Below are positions 1 to 11,799 of a stretch of DNA of 64,000 nucleotides, one piece after another. Source of the DNA: Limonium bicolor. Lineage: Eukaryota; Streptophyta; Magnoliopsida; Caryophyllales; Plumbaginaceae. A program made the position numbers and the translations under genes. The stretch's first letter is position 1. Every line of letters starts with the position of its first letter. The stretch is from positions 247,409,882-247,473,881 of the forward strand of contig CM041782.1 of assembly GCA_023374045.1 (NCBI GenBank), read 5' to 3'. Under the pieces are notes generated by a model. The model was not told the DNA's origin. It did no database searches and was given only the letters and a program-made list of their open reading frames with translations.

Positions 1-1031
1 GTAATAAATATTTATTTAAGTACAGACATTAATTATAATCCTAATTTGCTCTATTTGTCTGTTTAAGAATTTGGCTTGTGACCTTCCTAAATCATAGATA
101 AGGACAACTCTTAATTAATTCAATAGACTTTTTACAATCAGAAAAAGTCTAAAATCATTAATTAGCATTAAGCAAGAATTCTTTTAATAACAGCGATGGA
201 TTTTATCTGCTAATCAAGGAGAATAATATCTAACGTTTGTCTTTCTTTGTGGTCTATTCTCAGATTTACAAAATCATTGAAATTAGAGAAACCGTAAATG
301 CATAAAAATGATCAGTTCTTAAGCATTTAATAATTTAGAGAGACAAAACAAATATTTATAAGCAAACTTGGTATTAATAATAAGTCTGAATTATTTGGGG
401 TTAAACCCCATCCTAGGATACGAATAAAAATCACTGAGACATTAATAGAAATAAAAAGAAAGCAGAGATAGCCATTATTTTGGAGACTGCCGGAGGACAC
501 GGGACTGTGATTCGCTTCTGCTCCTGCTCCTTTCTTCTCTTCTTCTTATCGTGCTTCTGCTGAGTGGTGGAATGAAGAATGAAAATAAAATGGAGAAGTG
601 GGGGATAAGAGGATGGAATGGATCGTAGGTGTGGCTTGTGTTTTGGTCGATGGTCGTGGTTTGATGAACGGTGGTGAAGGATGGTGAACGATGGTGAATG
701 ATTGTGAACTTTGGATTCAGAGGGAGGGATGATTTATTTGAGCAGAAGGAGCGTGGGTTTTATAGAAGAAAGGAGGAGGAAGAAGACAGGCTGAAGACAG
801 GCTGGAACACGCGTGAGCAATTTGAGTGGGGCGGCGCCTGATATTGACGATGGAGTAGATAGATATGTTTTCAGGCGCCGTAGATATGTTTGCAGGGCCG
901 AAGAAAATTGGGGAGGACGGTCGGCGTAGTTGCAGCTCTATTTGTTGTCCGGTCTTTTTTCCACGGACAACACACAAACATTTCTTTCTGTCAGAGAAAA
1001 TATCCACGGGCACATTGTGTCCTTCTTCTCT
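1..1031 (-). mobile_element. Family-4 LTR, left fragment (minus strand)
   Basis: This is the distal part of an LTR whose TG terminus is at 36764; it was split by E1 and E3. It matches, on the opposite strand, the solo LTR at 21065-22654: both share an ATCCTAGGATA-type motif (about 410 here, about 22040 there) and a GC-rich tract of GTCCG/CGGAC or CCGCC/GGCGG palindromes (about 830-1010 here). The match is patchy, so the two are different subfamilies. Whether it is a solo LTR or one end of a complete element cannot be told, because the other terminus lies left of the window. No coding region is convincing here; two short opposed frames at 717-1131 are palindrome-driven. Confidence 0.7.
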
Positions 1032-1463
1032 TGAAATACCCCAAACCTTGATATATTGTTTAAATACTAAACTATGGTATTTAAAGGCTAAAAAGTGCCT
1101 TAGAAACATCTGTGAACAATATAAACCATAGTAAAATGCAATAAAGCACTAAGATACAGTTTGAGCAAAAACATGCTCTAAGCTAGGAGTGAACTTGGAT
1201 AGGACCCAAAGAGCCGACCAAGACTTAATAATATTCAATTATGATTTAATAAGGGTAACTAAGTCCTTAGGAAACTTTGGTAGACAGTTAAACCAAACAA
1301 AACACAAGAAAATACCTTAAAGTCAATAAGAGCAAAAATGTGCTCTAAGCTTGGGATAAATTTGTATAAGACCTAATGGTCATACCTACACCTTATAAAT
1401 ATGTTAATGAACATATTAAACCAATTACCAAAGAAAGCCAAGCTTGAAAACAAGTTAAAACAC

Positions 1464-1497
1464 AAAATGTGCTTTAAGGAGTCTTAAAGCACATTTT
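1464..1497. repeat. Perfect 15-bp inverted repeat in E1 5' LTR
   Basis: Arms AAAATGTGCTTTAAG (1464-1478) and CTTAAAGCACATTTT (1483-1497) with a 4-nt loop GAGT. The same structure stands at 12064-12097, 23846-23879, 51292-51325, 61052-61085 and 62619-62652. The loop is GAGT or AAGT (element orientation) while the arms do not change. It is absent from the E1 3' LTR, where about 57 bp are deleted near 10759. Related single-arm motifs recur upstream at about 1163 and 1332. Confidence 0.9.
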
Positions 1498-1816
1498 TGA
1501 AAAATTGTCTTGTAAATGAGTTTTGAATGGCTAAATGTCCATCATTACTCTTTAATTAACATGTGTACTACTTAGTATCACATTTGGAGGTCTAAATCAA
1601 TGGGAAATCAAAAATTTCACAATGTGCCTTGTTTTTGTGAATAGTAACAAAAAAATGCTAGTTTATGACATAAGTCAATATGTAAGTTAATTGGTCAACA
1701 AAGACCATTACTTGGCCTAAAACATTAAGGGGTCGGTTTTTCATGTGTGACTCACCACACTTGACCAATCAAATAAACAAGAAAAGTAATAAAGCAAGGT
1801 TACTAATTACTTTAAG

Positions 1817-1824
1817 TATAAATA
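1817..1824 (+). promoter_or_regulatory. Candidate TATA box of the E1 5' LTR
   Basis: TATAAATA lies about 785 bp into the LTR and is followed by a long CT-rich stretch typical of plant LTR transcription starts and leaders. The 3' LTR copy has the same box near 11076, and E7 has a TATACATAAATA relative near 62983. The start of transcription is inferred only. Confidence 0.45.
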
Positions 1825-3292
1825 TCTCCAAAAGTAAGCTTCCTCCTCATTTCCTTCCTTCCTTCCTTCTTCATTTCACACGGTCTTCAATCTTCTCCTC
1901 CCTTCTTCTTTGGTGATGCTACAGCACAAACACCATCTTCAAGCTTTGAACCTTTATATCTCCTAGCTCCCTTTGCCAAATCAAAAACTAAGACCCCCAT
2001 CCTCTTAGTTTAGTCAAGCTCTACAATCTTGTCTTTTGAAATCTTCAAAAGCCTCATTTCGGTGCCACGAAGTTCCACCATTGAAGGAGCTTGAGCTTAT
2101 ATTTCTACATATTATTGATCTCCTTTGCTTCTAGGTAAGGAATCTCAAAGAAAAATAATGTTTCCTCCATGTTTTTATCATGACCGGAAATCACCATTGA
2201 TGGTGCTCATTATATTGCTTTGTTCTAGCTTCATTCCAACCTTTCAAGGACTAGGTGGAGTCTTCTCTTGATAGATATTCAAACTCTCTTCAAATACCAA
2301 GGTAAAACAATTACCTTAATGTGTTAAGACAATATATGTGCCTAGGGTTTACAATGAGATGAAGCATAATGCTTGAATACTCATTCTATTATTTGTACAT
2401 TGTTTAGAAGTTGACAAACAACCAAACAACCTTACCGGTTTTACAGGAAACAAGAAAGAAGTTTGTGAGGAAAAAGAGGTAAACAAATTATCTCAATGTA
2501 GTTTAAATGCCTTAGGAAAATGAGCTTGATTTGCTTAATGAAATACCTAAGGAGCCAATGGTAAATGAGCTAGTGAAATGCTCTCAAGGAGTTTATTAAG
2601 GGCATATGTATTGTTGGTTGTATTTGCAGGTCAAAGGCATTATTTATGTGGGAAATTCAGTGTTTAAGGTTCATGCAATTTAAGGGCCTAAGAGCCATGT
2701 TATTTAAGGGCCTAAGTGCCAAGCATTTTAAGTTTATGCACTATATTATGATGTAGTGTAAAATTTGGTGTATGTTGTGTGTGAGAATACTCTTGATGGA
2801 TTTTAGGTGTTCTTGAAAGAAATAAGGTAAAAACCTAAGTGTTTGGATGTGAGAATATACAAGAGAAGCTATAGCAAAATTTGGAAAATGTATAAGAAGT
2901 TCTAAGTGTTTTAAATAAGTTTTGGTGAACTAGGAAGTGTTAAAGGTGAACAAGTGTTTTACTAGGGAAGAAAACATGTACTAAGGCGATTTAGAGTGAT
3001 ACAAGGATTTAGGTATTATCTTGGGAGTTCTAGGAATTCAATGTGTGTTTTTGAGAATGTTGATGTACAAGGAAGGAATGATGTTTAGGTAAGATGTCAA
3101 AAAGGAGAAAACATTCCAAGTGCTAGGAATTTTGTAAGAAATATGTGAATGATAAAATGGTTTTGGTGTGTGATTTAAAGAGTTTAGTACATGGCTAAAG
3201 GTGTGTTTGATGTGCCAAATGATGTTAGAACACATTAGGAGGCTTGAGGAAAAATTTGGAGAAAGTTTGACAATGTATGGGAAGTTTCTGCA

Positions 3293-3413
3293 GCCGACCT
3301 ACCCAGGGGACCGACCCCAGTCTGGGTCGGTCGGGCTAAAACTGTGAACTTGGATGCTCTCTGCAGCCGACCTACCCAGGGGGTGGATCGGTCGGTGGGT
3401 CGGTCGGACCTTA
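3293..3413. repeat. GC-rich palindrome island in E1 5' LTR
   Basis: A short island in AT-rich surroundings made of CCGACC and GGTCGG repeats, including two copies of GCAGCCGACCTACCCAGG about 70 bp apart with inverse GGTCGGTCGG partners, so it can fold into several alternative hairpins. The matching copy in the 3' LTR is at about 28052-28171. Confidence 0.75.
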
Positions 3414-5027
3414 AAAAAATATATATTAATTTTAAGAATGTTAAGTGGTATTAGTGGTATGCCATTAAGAGAGTATTGATGGTTAGAAAGATAAATATAT
3501 ATGGACTTGAGAGATTAAGTTAAGTAAGATGATTTAAATGTTAAGGTTATAAAATGATATGTAATGATGGGGATTGATTAGTAATGATGTTATAAGGTTG
3601 TTTAAGACATGTTAGGTGAGTTATAAGGACAATTAAGTAGGTGGAAAGTTGGAGAAAAATGTGAAATGTAAAACAAGTTAAAAATGTGAAGTTATTTAAC
3701 TAGTTAACAGGGTTAACTATGAGCTTTAGACTTTAAACAATCATGTTACCCGGATGTTAATGAAAGTAATTGTAATATTACCAGTTGTTCGAGAATTGCT
3801 CGAGGAACATAAGTGGACATGATAAAGTGGACTCCGGTGACAGGTATGGTTTTCTTGCAACCTGTGTCCTACCGGATTACACCGGCTTGTATGCCAATGT
3901 GTTTTTCTGTATGTTTGCCACGTTATAAGATAAATCATGAAACGAGTTTACAGTCGTTATTGTTGTTGTATGTTTACGTGCTGATACCGGTAACCTCCAA
4001 TGCGCTTGAAGGGCTAGTTAACCACTATTAGGTAAACGTAAGAGAACGGTATCCGGTGATAACGTTTCCGACCTAAGGAACGTTCTAACCACGACTATGC
4101 GTGAGTTAGTTATGTGATGTTTGTGTGTGATGTTTGTGTGTGAATGTATGACTCTCCCTTCCCTTGTGTGTGTCTAACAAGACTTAACCCAATGTTGTGA
4201 TTGTTTAATTAAGTTCAATGTTGAACTTCTAACAAGTACTAACGGGGGAAGTGAGGAGTCCGGTCTGTTCCGGCCACGCGTGTGAGTATGGGGGTCGTTG
4301 TCATATCAGGTTCGATCCTCTCTGTATGTTATGGTTGTTTTCCAATTTGGTTTCCAACCTTCCCTTTAGCTTAACCAAGGCTATTTTACTGACTCACGTC
4401 GGGCCACAGGGGCATACTATGTTATGTTTGTTCGGTGTGCTTGGATCACTATATCCGAGACACCTTGTGTTAAGTTATCCGTTCATTTAACGAGACGGTA
4501 ACGAGTTATGTAATGAGCTTATCATGAGACTGGCAACATTCTCTAGGCTACAAGTGAACTGACTATGTTTGGGCCGGTTCATAAAAGGGAACCGTACCCG
4601 TTACGTTATGTATTGTTGTTATGATGCAATATCTATTGCGATGTTATTATGTGCACGTTGAAACGTGGAAAGTGTTGTTATGTGTTGTTATGTGATGAAT
4701 GTTAAATGTTGTAAAATGTGGAGTATGGGGATCATGGATATGAATCCCAGTTTGTGATAAGAGGCGATTAAGGATAACCCGATTAATGGGTAAGTGTCGT
4801 CTATTAAGGAAGTAGCTCCATTAGAGGAGAACACCGTAGGGGTAATGAATACCATGAGTGACTTATCAAGTAAGGATGTGTCATCTGTTTGTTGAGCCCA
4901 CTGAGGCGAAAGGTTGTGTGTTGTGTGTTTATAGTTGTTTGCATGATTTAAATATAATCAACCGCATGCTAAGACGACAATTAGTTGTGCGTGGCCCGGT
5001 AGCATGCGGGCTGCGGGATTACCATAC

Positions 5028-5083
5028 CAGCAAAGGTGCTGAGCCCCTTGGGGGCCACCCTTTCTCTTCTTTTCCTATTTCAG
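5028..5083 (+). promoter_or_regulatory. Tandem hairpins and pyrimidine tract ending in CAG (E1)
   Basis: Stem-loop 1 is CAGCA-AAGG-TGCTG (5028-5041), directly followed by a CCCC/GGGG stem (5043-5056), then a pyrimidine tract ending in CAG at 5081-5083. E2 (15131-15179) and E5 (57125-57168, minus strand) have the same order, with different loop bases. It resembles a 3' splice site next to structured RNA; function not shown. Confidence 0.5.
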
Positions 5084-5443
5084 GTACAAAGAGCAGGAAG
5101 CCGTTCGAGAGTAGGATGGGGTAGTCGTTGTACATGGGTAATCATTTAAGTTGTATATGTACAGTAGGTGTAGTAAGACTGAGATTGTTATCGGCATCAG
5201 TTTGTGAATACTCGGTACAGTTGAAAGGTGTATGTTGTTGTTGTGTTAATGGAAAGGGATAGTAATGCGTAGTCGCTCGGGAGTCTAGTCCATCAGACCG
5301 GTACAATTGTATATGTAATAGCCTTGTTAGCCACGTGGGTGGTTAACGGCGTGTAACACCAACGAGTAAGTAATGTGGTGAAGTATAATTTCCGCTGCAG
5401 ATTGTTGTTATGTGTTGGTTGTTGGATGGGGTGTTACAAAAAG

Positions 5444-5470
5444 TGGTATCAGAGCGAAGTATCGCTCTGA
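5444..5470 (+). promoter_or_regulatory. E1 primer-binding site with overlapping hairpin
   Basis: TGGTATCAGAGC (5444-5455), 5 bp after the LTR end, is the usual initiator-Met tRNA primer site of plant Ty3/gypsy and Ty1/copia elements. It overlaps a perfect hairpin with arms ATCAGAGCGA and TCGCTCTGAT and loop AGTA. E2 is identical; E5 has a compensating pair change in the same stem. Confidence 0.85.
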
Positions 5471-8400
5471 TGACTGAATTACCGAGCTTAGGAAGTACCG
5501 AGTTAGGATCTTAGTACTTTGGGTTAAGGGTTGAGTGATAGCGTGAGAGATACGCTACTTAGGAATTACCAGTGTACATTGGAAACCTACAATGTCCATC
5601 CCGCCCTCCACAATCCCTGTTTATAACTTGGGGAAACAACGCCAGAGAGATGGAAGTCCTCTCTTACTCGGAATACCCGACCTAGCTGTTATTAAATACC
5701 TCTAAAGGTACGGAGAACCTGTCATACGGTAGATTCCAAAAACTGGGAATCCCGGAGACGGTCTCCATCTGAACAATGTTAACCGCATTTAATAGCGAAG
5801 AATGAAGAATCTTGTGTAGAGAAGAATAGAATTTCCGGCAACCTGGGTCGACATGCAGAGCAGTCGAGAATAACCAGCTTGCAACGCACCAACCGTACAA
5901 CAGGCAAGAAGTGGATTAATGAAACCCGAGACGAGTGTCTACGAAACCATAGTTGTTAAGTGATACACCAACGGTATGCCAACCGACAAAGGAACTACAA
6001 TGTAGTGCCCAAACAAGAGACAAGTCTCAGTAACCACGACAATGCATGGAACGGGCTACGAAGAGGAAACAATAAAAAAAAGGGTCTTCCAGAATGGGAA
6101 ACACCCTAGTTAGTGATTATCATGTAAAGACAGTGAGAAGTCATCCGGAGGAATTATTATCAAGACTGTAAGATCAAGTGAGGGCCAACAAGGCCACTGA
6201 TGACAGTGCGGGTAAAAACAATACCACAACCGGTATGTGTTGAACCGATAGCCAGTTAGCATGGCGCACTTGCCATAGCAAGTGCTGCTATAACAGGGCT
6301 GTTCGGGAAATTTATAACCACTACAAAGTACTTGGTAAAGTACCATAAAGTTAAATGTGATCGTCATAACAGTGGAAGGGCCTGTTAGCCTAACCTCTGT
6401 AATTGTAAGTACACCAGTCAGCAAGAAGCTAGACTTGGTTAAGGTAAGAAGATGTTGTGAAACCATGAAAATTTTCTTTCAAACTCAGATTTATTTCAAC
6501 TCTTTTCCTTCAAAACCAGATTTTCTTTCAAACCAATACTTCTTTCTAACCTTCTTCCAAACCAAACCAGTAAAACCAAGGGCAATTGATAAAGGTACAA
6601 CAGTGGATAAACTTTCCCTCGATTAAGTTCGGGAAGCATGGAATGAATATTGTCACGGGACAATATAAGGGAGTTGACAACAGAATACTTCACCTAGGCG
6701 TGTGACGGACACTACGAGTGTACCAACTGAATTGTGGGACGACCGCACTCCGATAGGAGCTTGTGGGCCTGACAGACCTACTTATGGGTTAGTTGGGTAA
6801 GTAGTAATGTATCAGTATGGTACCCCACATACGTATACAAGTAGAGTCCGAAACACGGGAAGTAGTCGACTCCGTACTACGGTCAGCAGTATAAGTCAAA
6901 CAAGAACTAAGGATTACCATGAATGGTTGAAGTTAAGGAAATCAGTTAAGTTAACGAGACTAAAGGAATTAGTGAATTCCTTTCAACGAAATGCTTAAGA
7001 GTCAGGAGGTGTGAAGTGCACTAACTATAATGTAAAGACATCGTATACGTCTTAAGGATCCTTAGGGATAAACATGATAACTGGAATGGAGACCCAGCCT
7101 GTACATGACGAGGCAAATGCCTAATGTGGACACATCAGTGTGCAACAAACGAGATGAAACTTCCGGAATGAGTTCCTACACTACCAGGATAGGTTGATCT
7201 TCATCGAAGGAGATAATAAGCCTGTTAAGAACGTAAAACGGCGTGGCTAACGGAATATACCAATAAGTGTAAACCAGATGTAAAGGCATAACTTAGTAAC
7301 ACCCAGGAGCAATCCTTAAAGGGTGTTCGCATCAATAATTGTTGCACGAAATGGCATGACAGAAGCACAAGGGTTGAAACTAACACCCAGTTTAGACATA
7401 AGTTGTCAGGAGACGGACTGACAAGCCTAAGGGGCATCCCATGAAAGGAACCTTGTCATGGAGCTTAATATAATATCCAAACCATGTAATGTTGTACAGA
7501 GAAGTACATGTGTGTGGACAACCTACAATGAGCGCAGCTCAAGGCAGTAAGGCTTATAAGCCACAAATAAAATGTGTTATGTAAATTAGATTGATTGCAG
7601 AAGTTTATGTTAAATAAGTGAATAGAGTGGAGAACGAACCACTGCACTAAGAGTGGGGATACCTCTCGATGCTGTGAAACCGCTGGAGCGGTAGTTATGT
7701 GAACCAAGCTCAAGAAATATGTTAAGGATGGATGATGTTATTATTGAAAGAGAGCAGTTAGCTTAGTAGTATGTGTGTATAAAGTGAAACACCGAGCCGA
7801 ATAATGCCGGCTTGTGACTCAAATGATCAATGCTCAAGGAGCATTCAGTAGTCATCCAAATGAGTGATGAACCATAATACGTATGATGTAAGTATATGTG
7901 TGGAAGTTAATGTGACAGTAAATACCATGTAAGTTAGTGTTATACAATAAGCACGGTGCGCAGTAAGCGACCGTTGTATAAGTGTTGTTGAATAATAATG
8001 TGGCAGATAAGACCAGTTATGAGTTAAACTCAGTGGAGATGCATAGTAAGTGATACCAAACAAACTAGGCAGTAAGCTAGTGGCCAGTATTACGAGATCG
8101 GAATCTCAATGAAACACAGTGTGAATTCCATGGCGAATTGCATAAGAGATTTACTGTCAAGAGTTTACGCCTCTGCACTCTGTATGTCTGAGTGTTTTGG
8201 TATTGCACTTGCGCAGTAATGATCGAATGGGATAGCTAGGAATTGGAAACATGTTAATTGTGGAGGAATAATGTTATAATGGCCGATGCATAGGAAATGC
8301 AAGACCGCACCAATAAAAGAGTACTTGTACAAAACCAAATGTGGAGACATGATAAACAGTAAGTGACTACAGTAGCACTAACTGCCAAATATCGGTATGG

Positions 8401-8984
8401 AATATACCCCAAATGTTGTAAATAGCTAAGAGAGCACTACACACTAGGTAGTAGCTCAATCTCAACTGACAGTAAGTCGGAAGGGAACAAGTCAATCATT
8501 GTGAAATACACAGCTGTATACACAGTAAATTGTTATGGAAGTGGATAGAAAGTTTATAACTCACCGAATTCGCTAACGGTAAGAGATACCACGCGTCGGT
8601 TGAGAAACCATTGTTACCAAGATGAAGGTGACAATTGGGGATGTACAATACAGTAAGAATAACAAATGGGGCAATTAAGCTCTACAGTTATTAGAGTTTC
8701 GCAGCAGAAACTAGTGAGCCAATGATTCAAGTGTTGAATGTACATGGTGAACATGAGTGAATGGCTAATTATTAACGCCTAGAAGCCTAACAGGCCAGAA
8801 TCGAAACCAACTAAGAGTTTAAATAAACTCCAATGAGAATTCTTGGTTTAGGTACTAGACCGCCAATATGGTAAGATCCTCTAATAAGAATCCATTGTGT
8901 AATAGACCACGTGGAAGTTAAAACACTTCACGACGGCAGAACATTTTAAGCCAATGTTTAGTGATTGATTACGTGGGCGTAATC

Positions 8985-9003
8985 CCTTTTAAGGGGGGTA
9001 GAG
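8985..9003 (+). other. Internal polypurine-tract copy of E1
   Basis: CTTTTAAGGGGGGTAGAG repeats the terminal polypurine tract (TTTTAAGGGGGGTAGAT at 10316-10332) about 1.33 kb upstream of the 3' LTR. Counterparts occur in E2 (23284-23298) and E5 (about 52748-52766, minus strand). Confidence 0.7.
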
Positions 9004-9959
9004 CGCAAAACCACTTAGTGTGTATTACCGTACAAGTGTACGTGATTTATGTTGTGCATAGCACAAAATAATTTGTTTTGATGATTGGTGTGTGTGTTAT
9101 GTAAACATACGCATTCATTCATGGTTTAATTGTGGTAATTGCGCACAGAAGATGCGAATACCATTGTGATAAGTGTATTTGTTTGTTAACAATTGTGTGT
9201 GATAGTACAAGTGTGGGGAGTAGAGAAACTCCCGGGGAACAAAAAAAAACCCCGACAGTGTATAAATGTGAAACTGTGTGTGGTATTTTGGATAAAATAT
9301 ATGTGTATATATACTATATAGTGATTCACGAAAGGGTATGAAACCGACATAGAACCTAGTGAGAATAAGATTCCCTAGGTAACAACATTAAAGTGTATGG
9401 AAATAACTAATAGACGAAGTTCTATCCCTTGGAGATGTTATGATCATGACTAGAATGATTTAAAAGATAGAAAATTGGAAATGAGTGATTTAATTGATGC
9501 TTGAAAATGAAGTGGGAGGTGGAACTTGATTTGCATGCAATCAAGGGAAGCCTAACACAAATTGGAGTGGAAGGATAGTTCAACACTGATGCTGATCACA
9601 TCAGGGTTGGATGATTCTTGAAGCTCCCTATAAGTGGTCACAAATAACCACGCTAAGAAAAGAAGCAAAGAGCATAAGTTGGACTTGGAGTTGTATTTGT
9701 TTTCAAAAAGGATTTTGGATTGGTATTTATAAAGCGTCGATAAATACTTTACATAATTAAAGTTTTCTTACTTAACCTCACAAAAAAAATTCAAATTTAA
9801 GTGATTGTTTTGATCTCCCAAAGGCACGGGGACGGAAGGTGTCCATCACGACCGGGTTCTGCGGGATCACAGTGTATATCAAAGATATTTTTGATTGCTA
9901 TACATGCTATGACATGTTGTGTGGTAGGTGTAATAAATATTATTTTGACCTTGAGTTCC

Positions 9960-10215
9960 TAAAGTGTATGCTATTAAGACCTATGAGTCTAAATGTGTTG
10001 TGTTACATAGACCTATGTGTCTAAAGGCTGTTATGTTATCAAGACCTATGTGTCTAAATGTTGTTATGTTACCCAAGACCAGAGAGTCTAAGGGTTGTTA
10101 TGTATGTGTAAATGTTGTTAAGATACCCGGACCATTGAGTCCGAGGTTATCAGGTGATATGTTATGTTATGTATGGATGTGATTGTGTTACCCGGACCAT
10201 CAAGTCCGAGCGGGT
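9960..10215 (+). repeat. Degenerate mini-hairpin tandem repeats of E1
   Basis: About six degenerate units of roughly 35-40 bp, each with a short inverted pair such as AGACCTATGTGTCT or CGGACCATCAAGTCCG, followed by AATGTTGTTATGTTACC-like sequence. E2 has a shorter version (about 23400-23465, with TTGTGTCCAATGTTATG twice) and E5 has GTCACCGGTCCG units at about 51840-51960. Confidence 0.6.
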
Positions 10216-10319
10216 GTGTTGTAAAATATGTTTGGGTTATGGAAGTTTATTTCCAAGTGATTCATGTGTTCTAATCTATGATGTGTGGGAAGTGTGAACT
10301 TCGGGGACGAAGTTCTTTT

Positions 10320-10332
10320 AAGGGGGGTAGAT
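10320..10332 (+). other. E1 terminal polypurine tract
   Basis: AAGGGGGGTAGAT abuts the first base of the 3' LTR (10333), the position expected for the primer of plus-strand DNA synthesis. Confidence 0.85.
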
Positions 10333-11799
10333 TGAAATACCCCAAACCTTGATATATTGTTTAAATACTAAACTATGGTATGTAAAGGCTAAAAAGTGCC
10401 TTAGAAACATCAGTGAACAATATAAACCATAGTAAAATGCAATAAAGCACTAAGATACAGTTTGAGCAAAAACATGCTCTAAGCTAGGAGTGAACTTGGA
10501 TAGGACCCAAAGAGCCTACCAAGACTTAATAAAATTCAATTATGATTTAATAAGGCTAATTAAGTCCTTAGGAAACTTTGGTAGACAGTTAAACCAAACA
10601 AAACACAAGAAAATACCTTAAAGTCAATAAGAGCAAAAATGTGCTCTAAGCTTGGAAAAAATTTGTATAAGACCTAATGGTCATACTTACACCTTATAAA
10701 TATGTTAATGAACATATTAAACCAATTACCAAAGAAAACCAAGCTTGAAAACAAGTTAAATTTGTAAATGAGTTTTGAATGGCTAAATGTCCATCATTAC
10801 TCTTTAATTAACATATGTACTACTTAGTATCACATTTGGAGGTCTAAATCAATGGGAAATCAAAAATTTCACAAGAATGTGCCTTGTTTTTGTGAATAGT
10901 AACAAAAAAATGCTAGTTTATGACATAAGTCAATATAAGTAAGTTAATTGGTCAACAAACACCATGACTTGGCCTAAAACATTAAGGGGCCGGTTTTTCA
11001 TGTGTGACTCACCACACTTGACCAATCAAAATAAACAAGAAAAGTAATAAAGCAAGGTTACTATTTACTTTAAGTATAAATATCTCCAAAAGTAAGCTTC
11101 CTCCTCATTTCCTTCCTTCCTTCTCATTTCACACGGTCTTCAATCTTCTCCTCCCTTCTTCTTCGGTGATGCTACAGCACAAACACCATCTTCAAGCTTT
11201 GAACCTTTATATCTCCTAGCTCCCTTTGCCAAATCAAAAACTAAGAACACCATCCTCTTAGTTTAGTCAAGCTCTACAATCTTGTCTATTCAAATCTTCA
11301 AAAGCCTCATTTCGGTGCCATGGAGTTCCACCATTGAAGGAGCTTGAGCTTATATTTCTACATATTATTGATCTCCTTTGCTTCTAGGTAAGGAATCTCA
11401 AAGAAAAATAATGTTTCCTCCATGTTTTTATCATGACCGGAAATCACCTTTGATGGTGCTCATTATATTGCTTTGTTCTAGCTTCATTCCAACCTTTCAA
11501 GGACTAGGTGGAGTCTTCTCTTGATAGATATTCAAACTCTCTTCAAATACCAAGGTAAAACAATTACCTTAATGTGTTAAGACAATATATGTGCCTAGGG
11601 TTTACAATGAGATGAAGCATAATGCTTGAATACTCATTCTATTATTGTACATTGTTTAGTAGTTGACAAACAACCAAACAACCTTACCGGTTTTACAAGG
11701 AAACAAGAAAGAAGTTTGTGAGGAAAAAGAGGTAAACAAACTATCTCAATGTAGTTTAAATGCCTTAGGAAAATGAGCTTGATTTCCTTAATGAAATAC
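10333..11799 (+). repeat. E1 3' LTR, first part (before E2)
   Basis: First 1467 bp of the 3' LTR, matching the 5' LTR with few substitutions. Compared with the 5' LTR it lacks about 57 bp at about 10759, a deletion that removes the conserved 15-bp hairpin. It ends with the E2 TSD AATAC (11795-11799) and resumes at 27336. Confidence 0.88.

Larger units (their letters stand above)
1032..5438 (+). repeat. E1 5' LTR
   Basis: A 4407-bp LTR running from TGAAATACCCC to GTGTTACA. Landmarks in order: a 15-bp-stem hairpin at 1464-1497, a TATA-like box at 1817-1824 followed by a CT-rich leader, possible leader-intron signals (donor about 2133, acceptor about 2629), a GC island of CCGACC/GGTCGG palindromes at 3293-3413, tandem hairpins at 5028-5056 and a 3' splice-like CAG at 5081-5083. 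There is no substantial coding frame. Confidence 0.88.
5439..10332 (+). other. E1 internal region, non-coding
   Basis: 4.9 kb with no long reading frame and no recognisable gag, protease, reverse transcriptase or integrase on either strand. It is not random: it is clearly homologous to the internal region of E5 (for example 9429-9640 against the reverse complement of 52070-52290, and 6240-6310 against the reverse complement of about 55850-55920). Conserved non-coding DNA in two separate insertions indicates that this is the family's own internal domain and not a decayed gag-pol. Confidence 0.8.

Noticed and set aside
4305..4320. AGGTTCGATCCTC looks like a pol III B box / tRNA T-arm (also at 14700 and 26485).
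   Set aside because: No A box or cloverleaf partner at the right distance; it is simply part of the Tekay-type LTR.
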